Shown: positions 8,342-16,101 of the stretch, in pieces
Numbering within the stretch: the stretch's first letter is position 1
How the letters are laid out: every line of letters starts with the position of its first letter
Notes under the pieces: model-generated
What the model was told of the DNA's origin: nothing
Databases searched by the model: none
Seen by the model: the letters and a program-made list of their open reading frames with translations, nothing else
Translations under genes and position numbers: made by a program
NCBI GenBank assembly: GCA_025800245.1
Contig: JAOXSA010000005.1
Span: forward strand, 62,001 to 126,000
Length of the DNA: 64,000 bases
Direction of reading: 5' to 3'
Origin: Amphritea sp.
GTDB lineage: Bacteria; Pseudomonadota; Gammaproteobacteria; Pseudomonadales; Balneatricaceae

Positions 8342-8935
8342 TTACAGCGTACCCTTGGTGGATGGCATCTGATCAGCAGCACGCTGATCGACGGTCAGCG
8401 CGTGACGTACCGCACGACCGAACGCTTTAAAGATCGTTTCCGCCTGGTGGTGCGCATTGAAGCCTTTCAGGTTATCAATGTGCAGCGTCACACCGGCGTG
8501 GTTTACAAAGCCCTGGAAAAACTCCCAGAACAGCTGAGTATCGAAGCGGCCGATATTGGCGCGGGTAAACTCGACATTCATATCCAGACCCGGACGGCCG
8601 GAGAAGTCGATCACCACGCGGGACAGCGCTTCATCCAGCGGGCAGTATGCGTGACCGTAACGCAGGATACCTTTCTTATCGCCTACCGCCTGTGCAAACG
8701 CCTGACCCAGAGTGATACCGATATCCTCCACGGTGTGGTGATCATCAATATGGTTGTCTCCCTTGGCGTTGATATCCAGATCGATCAGGCCATGGCGGGC
8801 GATCTGATCCAGCATGTGCTCCAGAAATGGCACGCCGGTATCGACGTTCAACTTGCCGGTACCGTCCAGATTCACGGATACAGTGATCTGGGTTTCCAGC
8901 GTGTTACGGGTGACGGTGGCTTTACGCTCAGCCAT
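8342..8935 (-). CDS. hisB: imidazoleglycerol-phosphate dehydratase HisB
   Basis: The protein (197 residues) is the monofunctional dehydratase that converts imidazole glycerol phosphate to imidazole acetol phosphate; no phosphatase domain is fused to it. The His-rich Mn-binding motifs are visible: [27 protein letters not shown] and the C-terminal [16 protein letters not shown]. It is the first gene of the leftward his cluster. A good -10 (TATAAT, minus strand, 9043-9048) lies about 108 bp upstream of the ATG, but I see no clear -35. Confidence 0.98.
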   Translation of the reverse strand: MAERKATVTRNTLETQITVSVNLDGTGKLNVDTGVPFLEHMLDQIARHGLIDLDINAKGDNHIDDHHTVEDIGITLGQAFAQAVGDKKGILRYGHAYCPLDEALSRVVIDFSGRPGLDMNVEFTRANIGRFDTQLFWEFFQGFVNHAGVTLHIDNLKGFNAHHQAETIFKAFGRAVRHALTVDQRAADQMPSTKGTL

Positions 8936-9188
8936 GATGCTCTCCGTGGTATTAGCAGCCTTGGCAAAGAATGTCCTGCAGAGATTGTGGCTTACAGAAC
9001 CTATTCACAGACTGTCGGGTTATTAGTCATCAGAAAACGGCCATTATACAACCAATATGCGGCGATTGCTTGTATGATCAACCCATTGAAAAGTCGCTAT
9101 TAATCATCTGTTAATGGTTGGTCGGCAGAATCAATCTGCTACTATTCAGCTATCTCTGTTTTGCTTATCCATGGTCCAAGGAGGCGTC

Positions 9189-11357
9189 ATGAAAGCTCTG
9201 TTAAAAATTGTCGGCGGATTAGTTCTGCTGCTGGTTGTTGTGGTCGCCGCTGGCGGGGTACTGCTGGGGATGTTTTTTGATCCCAATGAGTACAAGCCGG
9301 AAATCAGGAAGCTGGCGCTGGAGCAGGCGGGTATCGAACTGAATATCAACGGCGATCTGGGCTGGTCGGTATTCCCATGGCTGGGTATCGAGATCAACCA
9401 GATCAGCGTTAACTATCCGGACCAGCCGCAGCTAGCAGAGCTGAATCAGGCCCAGGTCTCGGTAGAGCTGCCTGCGCTACTGTCGGGCAATATCAAAATG
9501 AGCAGCATCGTGCTCGACGGTCTGACTCTGAATCTGGTGAAAACCAAAGCCGGTGACACCAACTGGGCAGTATCCGGTGGCACTGCCAGTAACGAGAGCG
9601 GTGCAGCGCAGGACAGCGGTTCAGCAGACAACACACCTTCGACCGCTGAAGCCAGTGGCGGTGCAGCCCTGGCTCTGGATATCGAAAGTATCGCCATCAC
9701 CAACGGTAACATCAGTTATGTCGATGAGAGTACCGGCAGTGAGGTAAAACTGAACGACTTCACCATGACCTCCGGTAAAGTGGTGACCGGCGCGTACTTC
9801 CCGGCAGAACTGAGCTTCAGCGCAGTACAGTCGCAGAACGGCGAACAGCAAATCAGTGTTGCAACACAGATGAAAGCGGAATTTTTTCTGGACCTGGAAC
9901 AGCAGATCGTCAATATCCGTGGTCTGAGCAGTGAGCTGGATCTGGCCGGTAAGCCGTTTAACGGTAAAACCGTCAAAGTTGCTCTGAATGGCGATGTCGA
10001 AAGCAATCTTGGTAACCAGACCGCCAGTATCAATAACCTGAAACTGAGCGCTGCTAACCTGAATGCCAGCGGTAACGTAAATGTTGCTGACTTCAGCAAG
10101 CCAACCATCACCGGTCAGCTGGATGTTGCAACGTTCAGTCTGCAGGAGCTGCTTGCAGCGCTGGGCCAGGCGATGATTCCGACCACCGATCCTGCCGTAC
10201 TGAAAGCGATCAGCTTCAACGGCCAACTGGGTGGCCCGGCCAACACCGTCGGTATGAATAAGATGACCCTGAAGCTGGATGACACTACCTTCAACGGCAC
10301 CTTTGTGATGAATCTGGCCAACGGTGCAATCGTCTTCAATATGCAGGGTGACGAGCTGAACGCCGACCGTTACATGCCGCCGAAAACAGAACAGAGTGAA
10401 TCCGAAGCCAGTGCCAGCAGCTCTTCTTCTGGCAAAGGCGATGAACGTTACTCCAAAGAACCGGTGATCCCGGTTGAGGCACTCAAAGGCCTGAATATGG
10501 ACGTCACTCTGGGTCTGGATAAACTGCTGGTGAGCAACCTGACCATTACTAAACTGGCGATGCAGACCAGTGCTCAGGGTGGGCTGGTGAATGTCAGTAA
10601 GTTCAATGCGGATATGTACAGCGGTACCGTACGCAACTCGGCAGTGATTGATGTACGTAAATCGCCGACCCGCCTGACCATCAAAGAGAACATTCAGGGT
10701 ATTCAGATCAGTGACCTGCTGATGGATGCAGCTGAAGTAGATCGCCTGACCGGTACTTTCAGCACCAACGCCAGCCTGACCGCCCGCGGCGAATCCGTGC
10801 ACTCAATTATCAACAGTCTCAACGGCACCGCGAATGTGAAAATGCCGGACGGTGAGATCAAAGGTATTGATATCGCCCAGACCATCTGTCAGGGCTTCAA
10901 TAATGTTGCCGCGCTCGGCATCAATGCTGAACAGGTTGATCGTTCCACTCCGTTTGCCAACCTGAACAGTAACTTTAAATTCACCAACGGTGTGATGACC
11001 AACAAAGACCTGCGCACCACGCTGGATGCGATGACCGTGAAAGGCCGTGGTGAAGTAGATCTGCCGAAGGCCAACATGGATTACCGTCTGGGCCTGACCA
11101 TCGAGCAGAACCTGTTTAAGGAAACCTGCGCGGTGAACGATAACCTGGAAGGTGTGGAATGGCCGGTTGACTGTAAAGGCAGCTTCGACGATGACCCGGC
11201 TAAACTGTGCCGTCCGGACACCAGCGTCATCGCTGAACTGTTCAAGCAGAAAGCCAAAAAAGCGGTAGAAAATAAGATTCGTGAGAAACTCACCGGCGGT
11301 AAAGACGGTGAGGAAGGTGGTGCTAAAAAATTGCTGCGGGGTCTGTTCGGTAACTGA
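9189..11357 (+). CDS. AsmA family protein
   Basis: The start at 9189 ([15 protein letters not shown]) is preceded by a strong AAGGAGG at 7-8 nt and gives a normal N-terminal membrane anchor; the longer in-frame start at 9114 is not favoured. The remaining ~720 residues form a long beta-rich periplasmic region with the AsmA N-terminal signature ([31 protein letters not shown]) and the conserved C-terminal AsmA region ([21 protein letters not shown]). A Ser/Glu-rich linker sits near residues 400-420. AsmA-like proteins are implicated in outer-membrane lipid transport and assembly. The stop overlaps the mutY start (TGATG), so the two genes are coupled, an arrangement also common in Pseudomonas relatives. 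Confidence 0.93.
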   Translation: MKALLKIVGGLVLLLVVVVAAGGVLLGMFFDPNEYKPEIRKLALEQAGIELNINGDLGWSVFPWLGIEINQISVNYPDQPQLAELNQAQVSVELPALLSGNIKMSSIVLDGLTLNLVKTKAGDTNWAVSGGTASNESGAAQDSGSADNTPSTAEASGGAALALDIESIAITNGNISYVDESTGSEVKLNDFTMTSGKVVTGAYFPAELSFSAVQSQNGEQQISVATQMKAEFFLDLEQQIVNIRGLSSELDLAGKPFNGKTVKVALNGDVESNLGNQTASINNLKLSAANLNASGNVNVADFSKPTITGQLDVATFSLQELLAALGQAMIPTTDPAVLKAISFNGQLGGPANTVGMNKMTLKLDDTTFNGTFVMNLANGAIVFNMQGDELNADRYMPPKTEQSESEASASSSSSGKGDERYSKEPVIPVEALKGLNMDVTLGLDKLLVSNLTITKLAMQTSAQGGLVNVSKFNADMYSGTVRNSAVIDVRKSPTRLTIKENIQGIQISDLLMDAAEVDRLTGTFSTNASLTARGESVHSIINSLNGTANVKMPDGEIKGIDIAQTICQGFNNVAALGINAEQVDRSTPFANLNSNFKFTNGVMTNKDLRTTLDAMTVKGRGEVDLPKANMDYRLGLTIEQNLFKETCAVNDNLEGVEWPVDCKGSFDDDPAKLCRPDTSVIAELFKQKAKKAVENKIREKLTGGKDGEEGGAKKLLRGLFGN

Positions 11358-12406
11358 TGACACCTTTGCAATTCTCCTCCGCCGTGCTGGGCTGGTTCGA
11401 TCAGCACGGCCGCCACGACCTGCCCTGGCAGGCTGAAAAAACGGCGTACTTCACCTGGCTATCTGAGATCATGCTGCAGCAGACTCAGGTAACCACGGTG
11501 ATTCCCTATTTCGAAACCTTCCGCGATAACTACCCGACCGTAGAAGATCTGGCAGCCGCGGATCTGGATGATGTCCTGCATCACTGGACCGGCCTGGGTT
11601 ACTACGCCCGCGCCCGCAATCTGCACAAAACGGCAGTCATTGTGGCAAACGATTTTGGCGGTCAGTTCCCGGAGTCAGTGGATGAACTGGAGCAACTGCC
11701 CGGCATCGGTCGATCCACCGCCGGGGCGATTCTGTCGATCTCAACCGGTAAACGGGCAGCCATTCTGGATGGCAACGTCAAACGGGTACTGGCGCGCTTC
11801 TACGGTGTAGAAGGCTGGCCCGGTTCCACTGCGACCATGAAAGAGTTGTGGCACTACGCAGAACAGAACACACCTTACGAGCGAGCTGGCGATTACACTC
11901 AGGCGATGATGGATATGGGGGCAACGCTCTGTACCCGCAGTAAACCCGCCTGCCTGCTCTGCCCGATTCAGCAGGACTGCGTGGCCCACGCCGAAGGCCG
12001 CACCTCGGAACTGCCGGCATCACGGCCAAAGAAAACCCTGCCGGTGAAGCAGACCATGATGCTGCTGATCCGTGATCAGGAAGGTCAGATATTGCTGCGA
12101 CAACGTCCGGCCAGCGGTATCTGGGGCGGGCTCTGGAGCCTGCCGGAAACCTCTGACCTTCGCGATGCCGAGCAGGAAACCGGCCTGCCAGTAGACACTG
12201 ACTCCGCCGTGGCGCTGGAGCCATTACGCCATACCTTCAGCCACTTCCATCTGGATATCACACCGGTGCAGATCAGCCTGAAGGACAATAACCCTGCAAA
12301 CTGTGTCATGGAACAGCCTGCAACACTCTGGTATAACTTACGCCAACCACAGAAGGTCGGCCTCGCAGCACCGGTAAAGAAGCTGCTGACGTCGCTGACA
12401 CAATGA
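11357..12406 (+). CDS. mutY: A/G-specific adenine DNA glycosylase MutY
   Basis: MutY (349 residues) removes adenine mispaired with 8-oxoguanine. Seen in order: [21 protein letters not shown] with the catalytic Glu, the helix-hairpin-helix [13 protein letters not shown], the catalytic Asp in [12 protein letters not shown], the iron-sulfur cysteines in the Cx6Cx2Cx5C spacing ([17 protein letters not shown]), and a C-terminal NUDIX-like domain ([18 protein letters not shown]) used to recognise 8-oxoG. The ATG overlaps the asmA stop. yggX follows after 19 bp, the classic mutY-yggX pairing. Confidence 0.98.
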   Translation: MTPLQFSSAVLGWFDQHGRHDLPWQAEKTAYFTWLSEIMLQQTQVTTVIPYFETFRDNYPTVEDLAAADLDDVLHHWTGLGYYARARNLHKTAVIVANDFGGQFPESVDELEQLPGIGRSTAGAILSISTGKRAAILDGNVKRVLARFYGVEGWPGSTATMKELWHYAEQNTPYERAGDYTQAMMDMGATLCTRSKPACLLCPIQQDCVAHAEGRTSELPASRPKKTLPVKQTMMLLIRDQEGQILLRQRPASGIWGGLWSLPETSDLRDAEQETGLPVDTDSAVALEPLRHTFSHFHLDITPVQISLKDNNPANCVMEQPATLWYNLRQPQKVGLAAPVKKLLTSLTQ

Positions 12407-12425
12407 GCTGATTCTGGAGAAGACT

Positions 12426-12698
12426 ATGAGCCGCACCGTTATGTGCCGTAAGTACAAAGAGGAACTGGAAGGTCTGGACCGTCCGCCGTATCCGGGCCCT
12501 AAGGGTCAGGCAATCTTTGATACCGTGTCCAAAAAAGCCTGGGCAGAGTGGACCGATCATCAGACTATGATCATCAACGAAAAGCACCTGAACATGATGG
12601 ACCCATCCACCCGCACCTTCCTGCAGGAAGAGATGGAAAAATTCATGGACGGTGGCGATTACGAAAAAGCCGAAGGCTACGTACCGCCCTCCAAATAA
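12426..12698 (+). CDS. yggX: probable Fe(II)-trafficking protein YggX
   Basis: YggX is a small (90 residues) cytoplasmic protein linked to iron-sulfur cluster protection and oxidative-stress resistance. The sequence [20 protein letters not shown] with the single conserved Cys, then [23 protein letters not shown], is diagnostic. It is preceded by GGAGA (12416-12420) and lies 19 bp after mutY, so it is probably cotranscribed. A terminator follows. Confidence 0.97.
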   Translation: MSRTVMCRKYKEELEGLDRPPYPGPKGQAIFDTVSKKAWAEWTDHQTMIINEKHLNMMDPSTRTFLQEEMEKFMDGGDYEKAEGYVPPSK

Positions 12699-12712
12699 GC
12701 CGTTCAGGCAGT

Positions 12713-12742
12713 AAAAAAGCCAGCTGATCTGCTGGCTTTTTT
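12713..12742. terminator. bidirectional terminator between yggX and the EAL gene
   Basis: AAAAAAGCCAGC-tgatct-GCTGGCTTTTTT is symmetrical, with a T run on either strand. It can end both the mutY-yggX transcript and the convergent EAL-gene transcript. Confidence 0.93.
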
Positions 12743-12755
12743 ATATCCGTAATGG

Positions 12756-14495
12756 CTATTTAATCGCCCGTAACAGGGTTTGCCGGGCAAAGCCTTCAAA
12801 ACTTTCCGTATTCATCGGTCGGGCAAACAGAAATCCCTGTACCTGGCGGCACCGCTCAGCCCGGAAAAACTCTAACTGCTGCTCGGTTTCAATCCCTTCT
12901 GCGATGACCTCAAGCCCCAGACCTTCACTCATAGCAATAATGGCCCGCACAATGGCCGCATCATTCTCATCCTCCGGAACATCCTGCACAAACGAACGGT
13001 CAATTTTCAGCTTACTGATCGGCAGCTGTTTCAGGTAACTGAGTGAGGAATAGCCGGTGCCAAAATCATCCACCACCACACCGGCTCCAAGATCACGGAG
13101 TATTTGCAGCCGTCGTGCGGAATCAGTCAGTGAAGCCATCAGGCAGCTCTCGGTAATCTCGAACTCCAACAGATTCGGATTGCAGCCGGTATCTTCAATA
13201 ATCGAGCGGATATTGTGGATAAGTTCTTTATCGCCAAACTGGACGTTGGAGATATTGATCGACAGACGCTGCAGCGGCAGGTTCTGATCCTGCCAGATCT
13301 TCAGCTGATGGCAGGCCTGCCGGAGCACCCATGCGCCGATTGGAATGATCAGACCGGATTCCTCAGCCAGCTCGATAAACTCACCTGGTAGCAGCAGTCC
13401 ACGTTCAGGGTGACGCCAGCGTATCAGTGCTTCAGCACCGATCATACGGTTATCCACAATATCGATCTGTGGCTGGTAGTAGAGTTCAAACTCCAACCGC
13501 GCCAGTGCCCGGCGCAGTTCCGACTCCATCTTCATGGAGTCATAGGCCAGCATGGTCATCTGCTGGGAATAATAGCGATAGACGTTCTGAACGTCTTCAG
13601 ACTTGGCCTGAAACATCGCCGACTCAGCATTATTGAGCAACACCTCACTCTGGGTGCTGTCCTGCGGATACATCGATATACCGCAACTGGCGGTGAGCAT
13701 AATCTCATCCCCTGCCACATCCATGGGCAGAGCCAGCTCTTTGAGAATCTTTTCGGCAATGCTGTTAATGACATACTGGTTGGACTCTTCCAACTCCATC
13801 AGTACCGCGAAGACATCCGCATGCAGTCGGGCCACAGTATCGCCGATCCGTACCACATCGGAGATACGCTGCCCGACCTCAAACAGCACCTCATCACCGA
13901 CCGCGGCGCCATAACTTTCATTGACCCGCTTAAAGTTATCCAGGCCGATCACCATCAGCACATACTGACGGTTCTGCCGCTGCGATTTGCCGACTATCTG
14001 GTTCAGTCGATCATGCAGCAGGGACCGGGTCGGCAGCCCGGTAATATTATCGAAGGTCGCCTGATACCAGAGATCAGCCTCAGCCTCTTCTTTACTGCGC
14101 TGCAGGCTCTCATGACGCCTGGTGGTCTCCAGTGTCATACGAATCAGAAAATCCAGCTCTCTCGGGCTGTAAGGTCTGCGAAGGTAAGTAATAGGTCGGG
14201 TCACTTCCGCCTGACGTATAAACTCGTCGGAATCGTGGCCGGTCAGATATACAACCGCAACATCAGAGAACTGCCTCAGCCCGGTGATGACATCAAAGCA
14301 TCCGCTGACATCGGCCCGGACAATATCGACGATGACCATGTCGACAACACTGTCCCGGACACAGCCAATACATTCACTTGCATTATCGACCACAGAAACC
14401 ACCTGATGCCCGGCCTGAATCAATTCAGACTGCAGCGGCACCGCTGCAGTCTGATCGTCAACGACGATCAGAATTCTGGCGCTGTTCATCCACAC
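12756..14495 (-). CDS. response regulator with degenerate GGDEF and intact EAL domain
   Basis: The protein (579 residues) has three parts. A receiver domain (about 1-125) keeps the acidic VVDD and VIVDIV but has R-R in place of the conserved lysine (YLRRPYS). A GGDEF-type domain (about 150-310) has its active site changed to RLHADVFAV. An EAL domain (about 325-570) retains IGAEALIRW and DDFGTGYSSLSYLKQLP. The EAL metal ligands appear intact, so a cyclic-di-GMP phosphodiesterase activity is likely and cyclase activity is not. The listed start is GTG with GGGAG four bases upstream; ATG at 14489 is an alternative, two codons shorter. No partner kinase is adjacent. Confidence 0.93.
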   Translation of the reverse strand: MWMNSARILIVVDDQTAAVPLQSELIQAGHQVVSVVDNASECIGCVRDSVVDMVIVDIVRADVSGCFDVITGLRQFSDVAVVYLTGHDSDEFIRQAEVTRPITYLRRPYSPRELDFLIRMTLETTRRHESLQRSKEEAEADLWYQATFDNITGLPTRSLLHDRLNQIVGKSQRQNRQYVLMVIGLDNFKRVNESYGAAVGDEVLFEVGQRISDVVRIGDTVARLHADVFAVLMELEESNQYVINSIAEKILKELALPMDVAGDEIMLTASCGISMYPQDSTQSEVLLNNAESAMFQAKSEDVQNVYRYYSQQMTMLAYDSMKMESELRRALARLEFELYYQPQIDIVDNRMIGAEALIRWRHPERGLLLPGEFIELAEESGLIIPIGAWVLRQACHQLKIWQDQNLPLQRLSINISNVQFGDKELIHNIRSIIEDTGCNPNLLEFEITESCLMASLTDSARRLQILRDLGAGVVVDDFGTGYSSLSYLKQLPISKLKIDRSFVQDVPEDENDAAIVRAIIAMSEGLGLEVIAEGIETEQQLEFFRAERCRQVQGFLFARPMNTESFEGFARQTLLRAIK

Positions 14496-14733
14496 CGGTC
14501 TCCCTGTGTTCAGCTACCTGCCGTCCGGGCTGTACTCCCCCCACACACAGCGGGTAAACACACTATCTCTGTTATTTCGTTAGCTCTTTTTCGAGTGTCA
14601 TTGAAGTCAACTGTAGCCCATAAAAGACACATTCGCAGAAAATGCATCCGATTTTGTATCACCGATGAAACACCGGACAAAGTCCCCATAACCCCTGAAG
14701 AAATAAAAAATAGAAAAATCCGACAATTACGTG

Positions 14734-14762
14734 TTGACACTCCCCTGCGAAACCAGTTTAAT
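14734..14762 (+). promoter_or_regulatory. sigma-70 promoter of tRNA-Phe
   Basis: A perfect TTGACA (14734-14739), a 17-bp spacer and TTTAAT (14757-14762, 5/6 match) end 15 bp before the tRNA 5' end. Confidence 0.9.
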
Positions 14763-14777
14763 ACGCACCTCTTTGTT

Positions 14778-14853
14778 GCCCGGATAGCTCAGTTGGTAGA
14801 GCAGAGGATTGAAAATCCTCGTGTCGGTGGTTCGATTCCGCCTCCGGGCACCA
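14778..14853 (+). tRNA. tRNA-Phe (GAA)
   Basis: This 76-nt cloverleaf has acceptor stem GCCCGGA/TCCGGGC, D-loop AGCTCAGTTGGTAGAGC, anticodon stem-loop GAGGATTGAAAATCCTC giving anticodon GAA, T-loop GGTTCGATTCC and an encoded CCA. A strong promoter precedes it and a terminator follows, so it is a single-gene unit. Confidence 0.98.
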
Positions 14854-14865
14854 CTTGATTTTAAG

Positions 14866-14890
14866 GCCTCGCTTCGTAGCGGGGCTTTTT
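14866..14890 (+). terminator. tRNA-Phe terminator
   Basis: GCCTCGCT-tcgt-AGCGGGGC forms an 8-bp stem with one G-U pair, followed by TTTTT. It begins 12 bp after the tRNA CCA. Confidence 0.92.
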
Positions 14891-15243
14891 AGTTTCTGGA
14901 GGTTGGTCAGGGCGTCCTCGAACCGGTTCGATTACTCGCAACTATGTTGCTCGCCCTACGGGTCATCGCCATAAATGGCGATGCTGTACTGGCCTGAAGG
15001 CCAGCGCTCCGCACTCCGGGCACCACACAAATAAGCCTCGATTCTCTACTAGAGAGTGCGGGGCTTTTTTGTGTCTGCTCGAAGGCCGGATGAGAATCAC
15101 CGATGTGGTTCGACAACATGTGCTCCAACGCACATGTTGCGACAAGAAAGCTCGCTTTCGCAGCCCGAAGGGGCTTAATTTCCCCAACTGAAATTAAAAT
15201 CATCCCGCAGCCAAACATATCGAACCATCACTACGTCTGTAAC
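14891..15243. repeat. gene-free palindrome array with second tRNA 3' end and terminator
   Basis: No credible gene lies here. Perfect palindromes follow one another: CGAACCGGTTCG (14919-14930), GCAAC-tat-GTTGC (14938-14950), CATCGCCAT-aa-ATGGCGATG (14964-14983), CTGGCC-tgaa-GGCCAG (14989-15004) and CAACATGTG-n8-CACATGTTG (15114-15139). Between the fourth and fifth, CTCCGGGCACCAC (15014-15026) repeats the 3' end of the tRNA-Phe gene (14842-14854). It is followed by a second terminator. The area may be the relic of a decayed second tRNA or of repeat-element insertion. Confidence 0.75.
15035..15070 (+). terminator. second terminator behind the duplicated tRNA 3' end
   Basis: The outer stem GCCTCG/CGGGGC encloses an inner stem ATTCTCT-act-AGAGAGT, followed by TTTTTT. 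The outer arms copy those of the tRNA-Phe terminator. Confidence 0.85.
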
Positions 15244-15924
15244 TTATATCATATGAGACATCAGAGACTTTACCGTCGCTGCGCCAGTTGGGGTAAGCAA
15301 CCATAGAAAGAATCCGAAATTAACGCCGACAGTGACCCAGAAAACAAAGCGAAACGACTGTTTCTTAGATTTATGCCGTAGCTTTTGTTGAGCAAAAAGC
15401 GCTCCAGGCCAACCACCAATCAGCGCTACAAGATGCAAGGTGCTTTCTTGAGTGCGCCATCCGCCTTTCCTGGCTGCCGACTTATCAAGTGCGTACATTA
15501 AAAAAGCAAGTAAGCTGAAAACTAGATAAAGAACCAGAAACAGAGCGTCGATTTTTCCGAATAGAACAGATACACCGACCAGACTGATAAAAGTTGCTGC
15601 GACTAATGCCGCCGTCAAACTTCCTGCCTGTTTTTTCTGATGCAGGGACTGTCTATTGCCAGCTGAAAGAGATCGCTTCGTTGCATTGCTACTTCGCACT
15701 GATCCCTGGGCGACACCTTCGATACTGACATCTGCAGCACGACTGCGACCCTCTTTATCTTTCATTGGTTGAAAGTGAATGATGTCGCCTACCTGAGGAG
15801 CTCTTGCGATATTTCCAAAGTCACGGATGTGGACGAACACATCACGACCTCCCGGGTCAGTTTTGATAAACCCAAAACCCTTATCATCCTTCCAAACCTT
15901 GAGAGTGCCTTTCTGCGGAGTCAT
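15244..15924 (-). CDS. cold-shock-domain protein fused to DUF1294 membrane domain
   Basis: The start at 15924 (MTPQKGTLKVW) has AAGGA eight bases upstream and is preferred over a TTG ten codons earlier. Residues about 5-70 are a cold-shock/OB domain with RNP-like KGFGFI and DVFVHI, which binds single-stranded nucleic acid. The C-terminal part carries about four hydrophobic segments and the DUF1294 signature (LMYALDKSAARKGGWRTQESTLHLVALIGGWPGALFAQ). The CSD-DUF1294 fusion is a known but functionally obscure membrane protein family in gammaproteobacteria. It is transcribed alone; its target is unknown. Confidence 0.93.
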   Translation of the reverse strand: MTPQKGTLKVWKDDKGFGFIKTDPGGRDVFVHIRDFGNIARAPQVGDIIHFQPMKDKEGRSRAADVSIEGVAQGSVRSSNATKRSLSAGNRQSLHQKKQAGSLTAALVAATFISLVGVSVLFGKIDALFLVLYLVFSLLAFLMYALDKSAARKGGWRTQESTLHLVALIGGWPGALFAQQKLRHKSKKQSFRFVFWVTVGVNFGFFLWLLTPTGAATVKSLMSHMI

Positions 15925-16049
15925 AACCGATATCCTTTCGGGTGTATCTGACAAGAGTATTTGTCAGAAAGCAATTAAGGCTATTTTACATATGCCAACA
16001 ATACAAATGAACAAAGGCACGAGCCGTAAGCCATTGAATCCCTTAAAAC

Positions 16050-16081
16050 AAAAAAGGCATCCCCAATCACTCAGGGATGCC
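16050..16081 (-). terminator. terminator of the DAO-GcvT dehydrogenase gene
   Basis: On the minus strand GGCATCCC and GGGATGCC pair around a 10-nt loop and are followed by TTTTTTG. It lies just beyond the stop at 16102. Confidence 0.9.
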
Positions 16082-16101
16082 TTTTGGTATTGAATTAAAC
16101 C

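Noticed and set aside
9621..10802. Long minus-strand open frame (393 residues) inside the asmA-like gene
   Set aside because: It is antisense to a clear AsmA coding region, has no recognisable domain, and reflects the codon pattern of the real gene.
14919..15139. Possible CRISPR array
   Set aside because: The palindromes differ from each other and there are no repeated units with unique spacers; no cas genes are near.
14907..15218. Minus-strand frames across the palindrome array behind tRNA-Phe
   Set aside because: They read through hairpins and the duplicated tRNA end; such frames are typical false genes next to tRNA loci.
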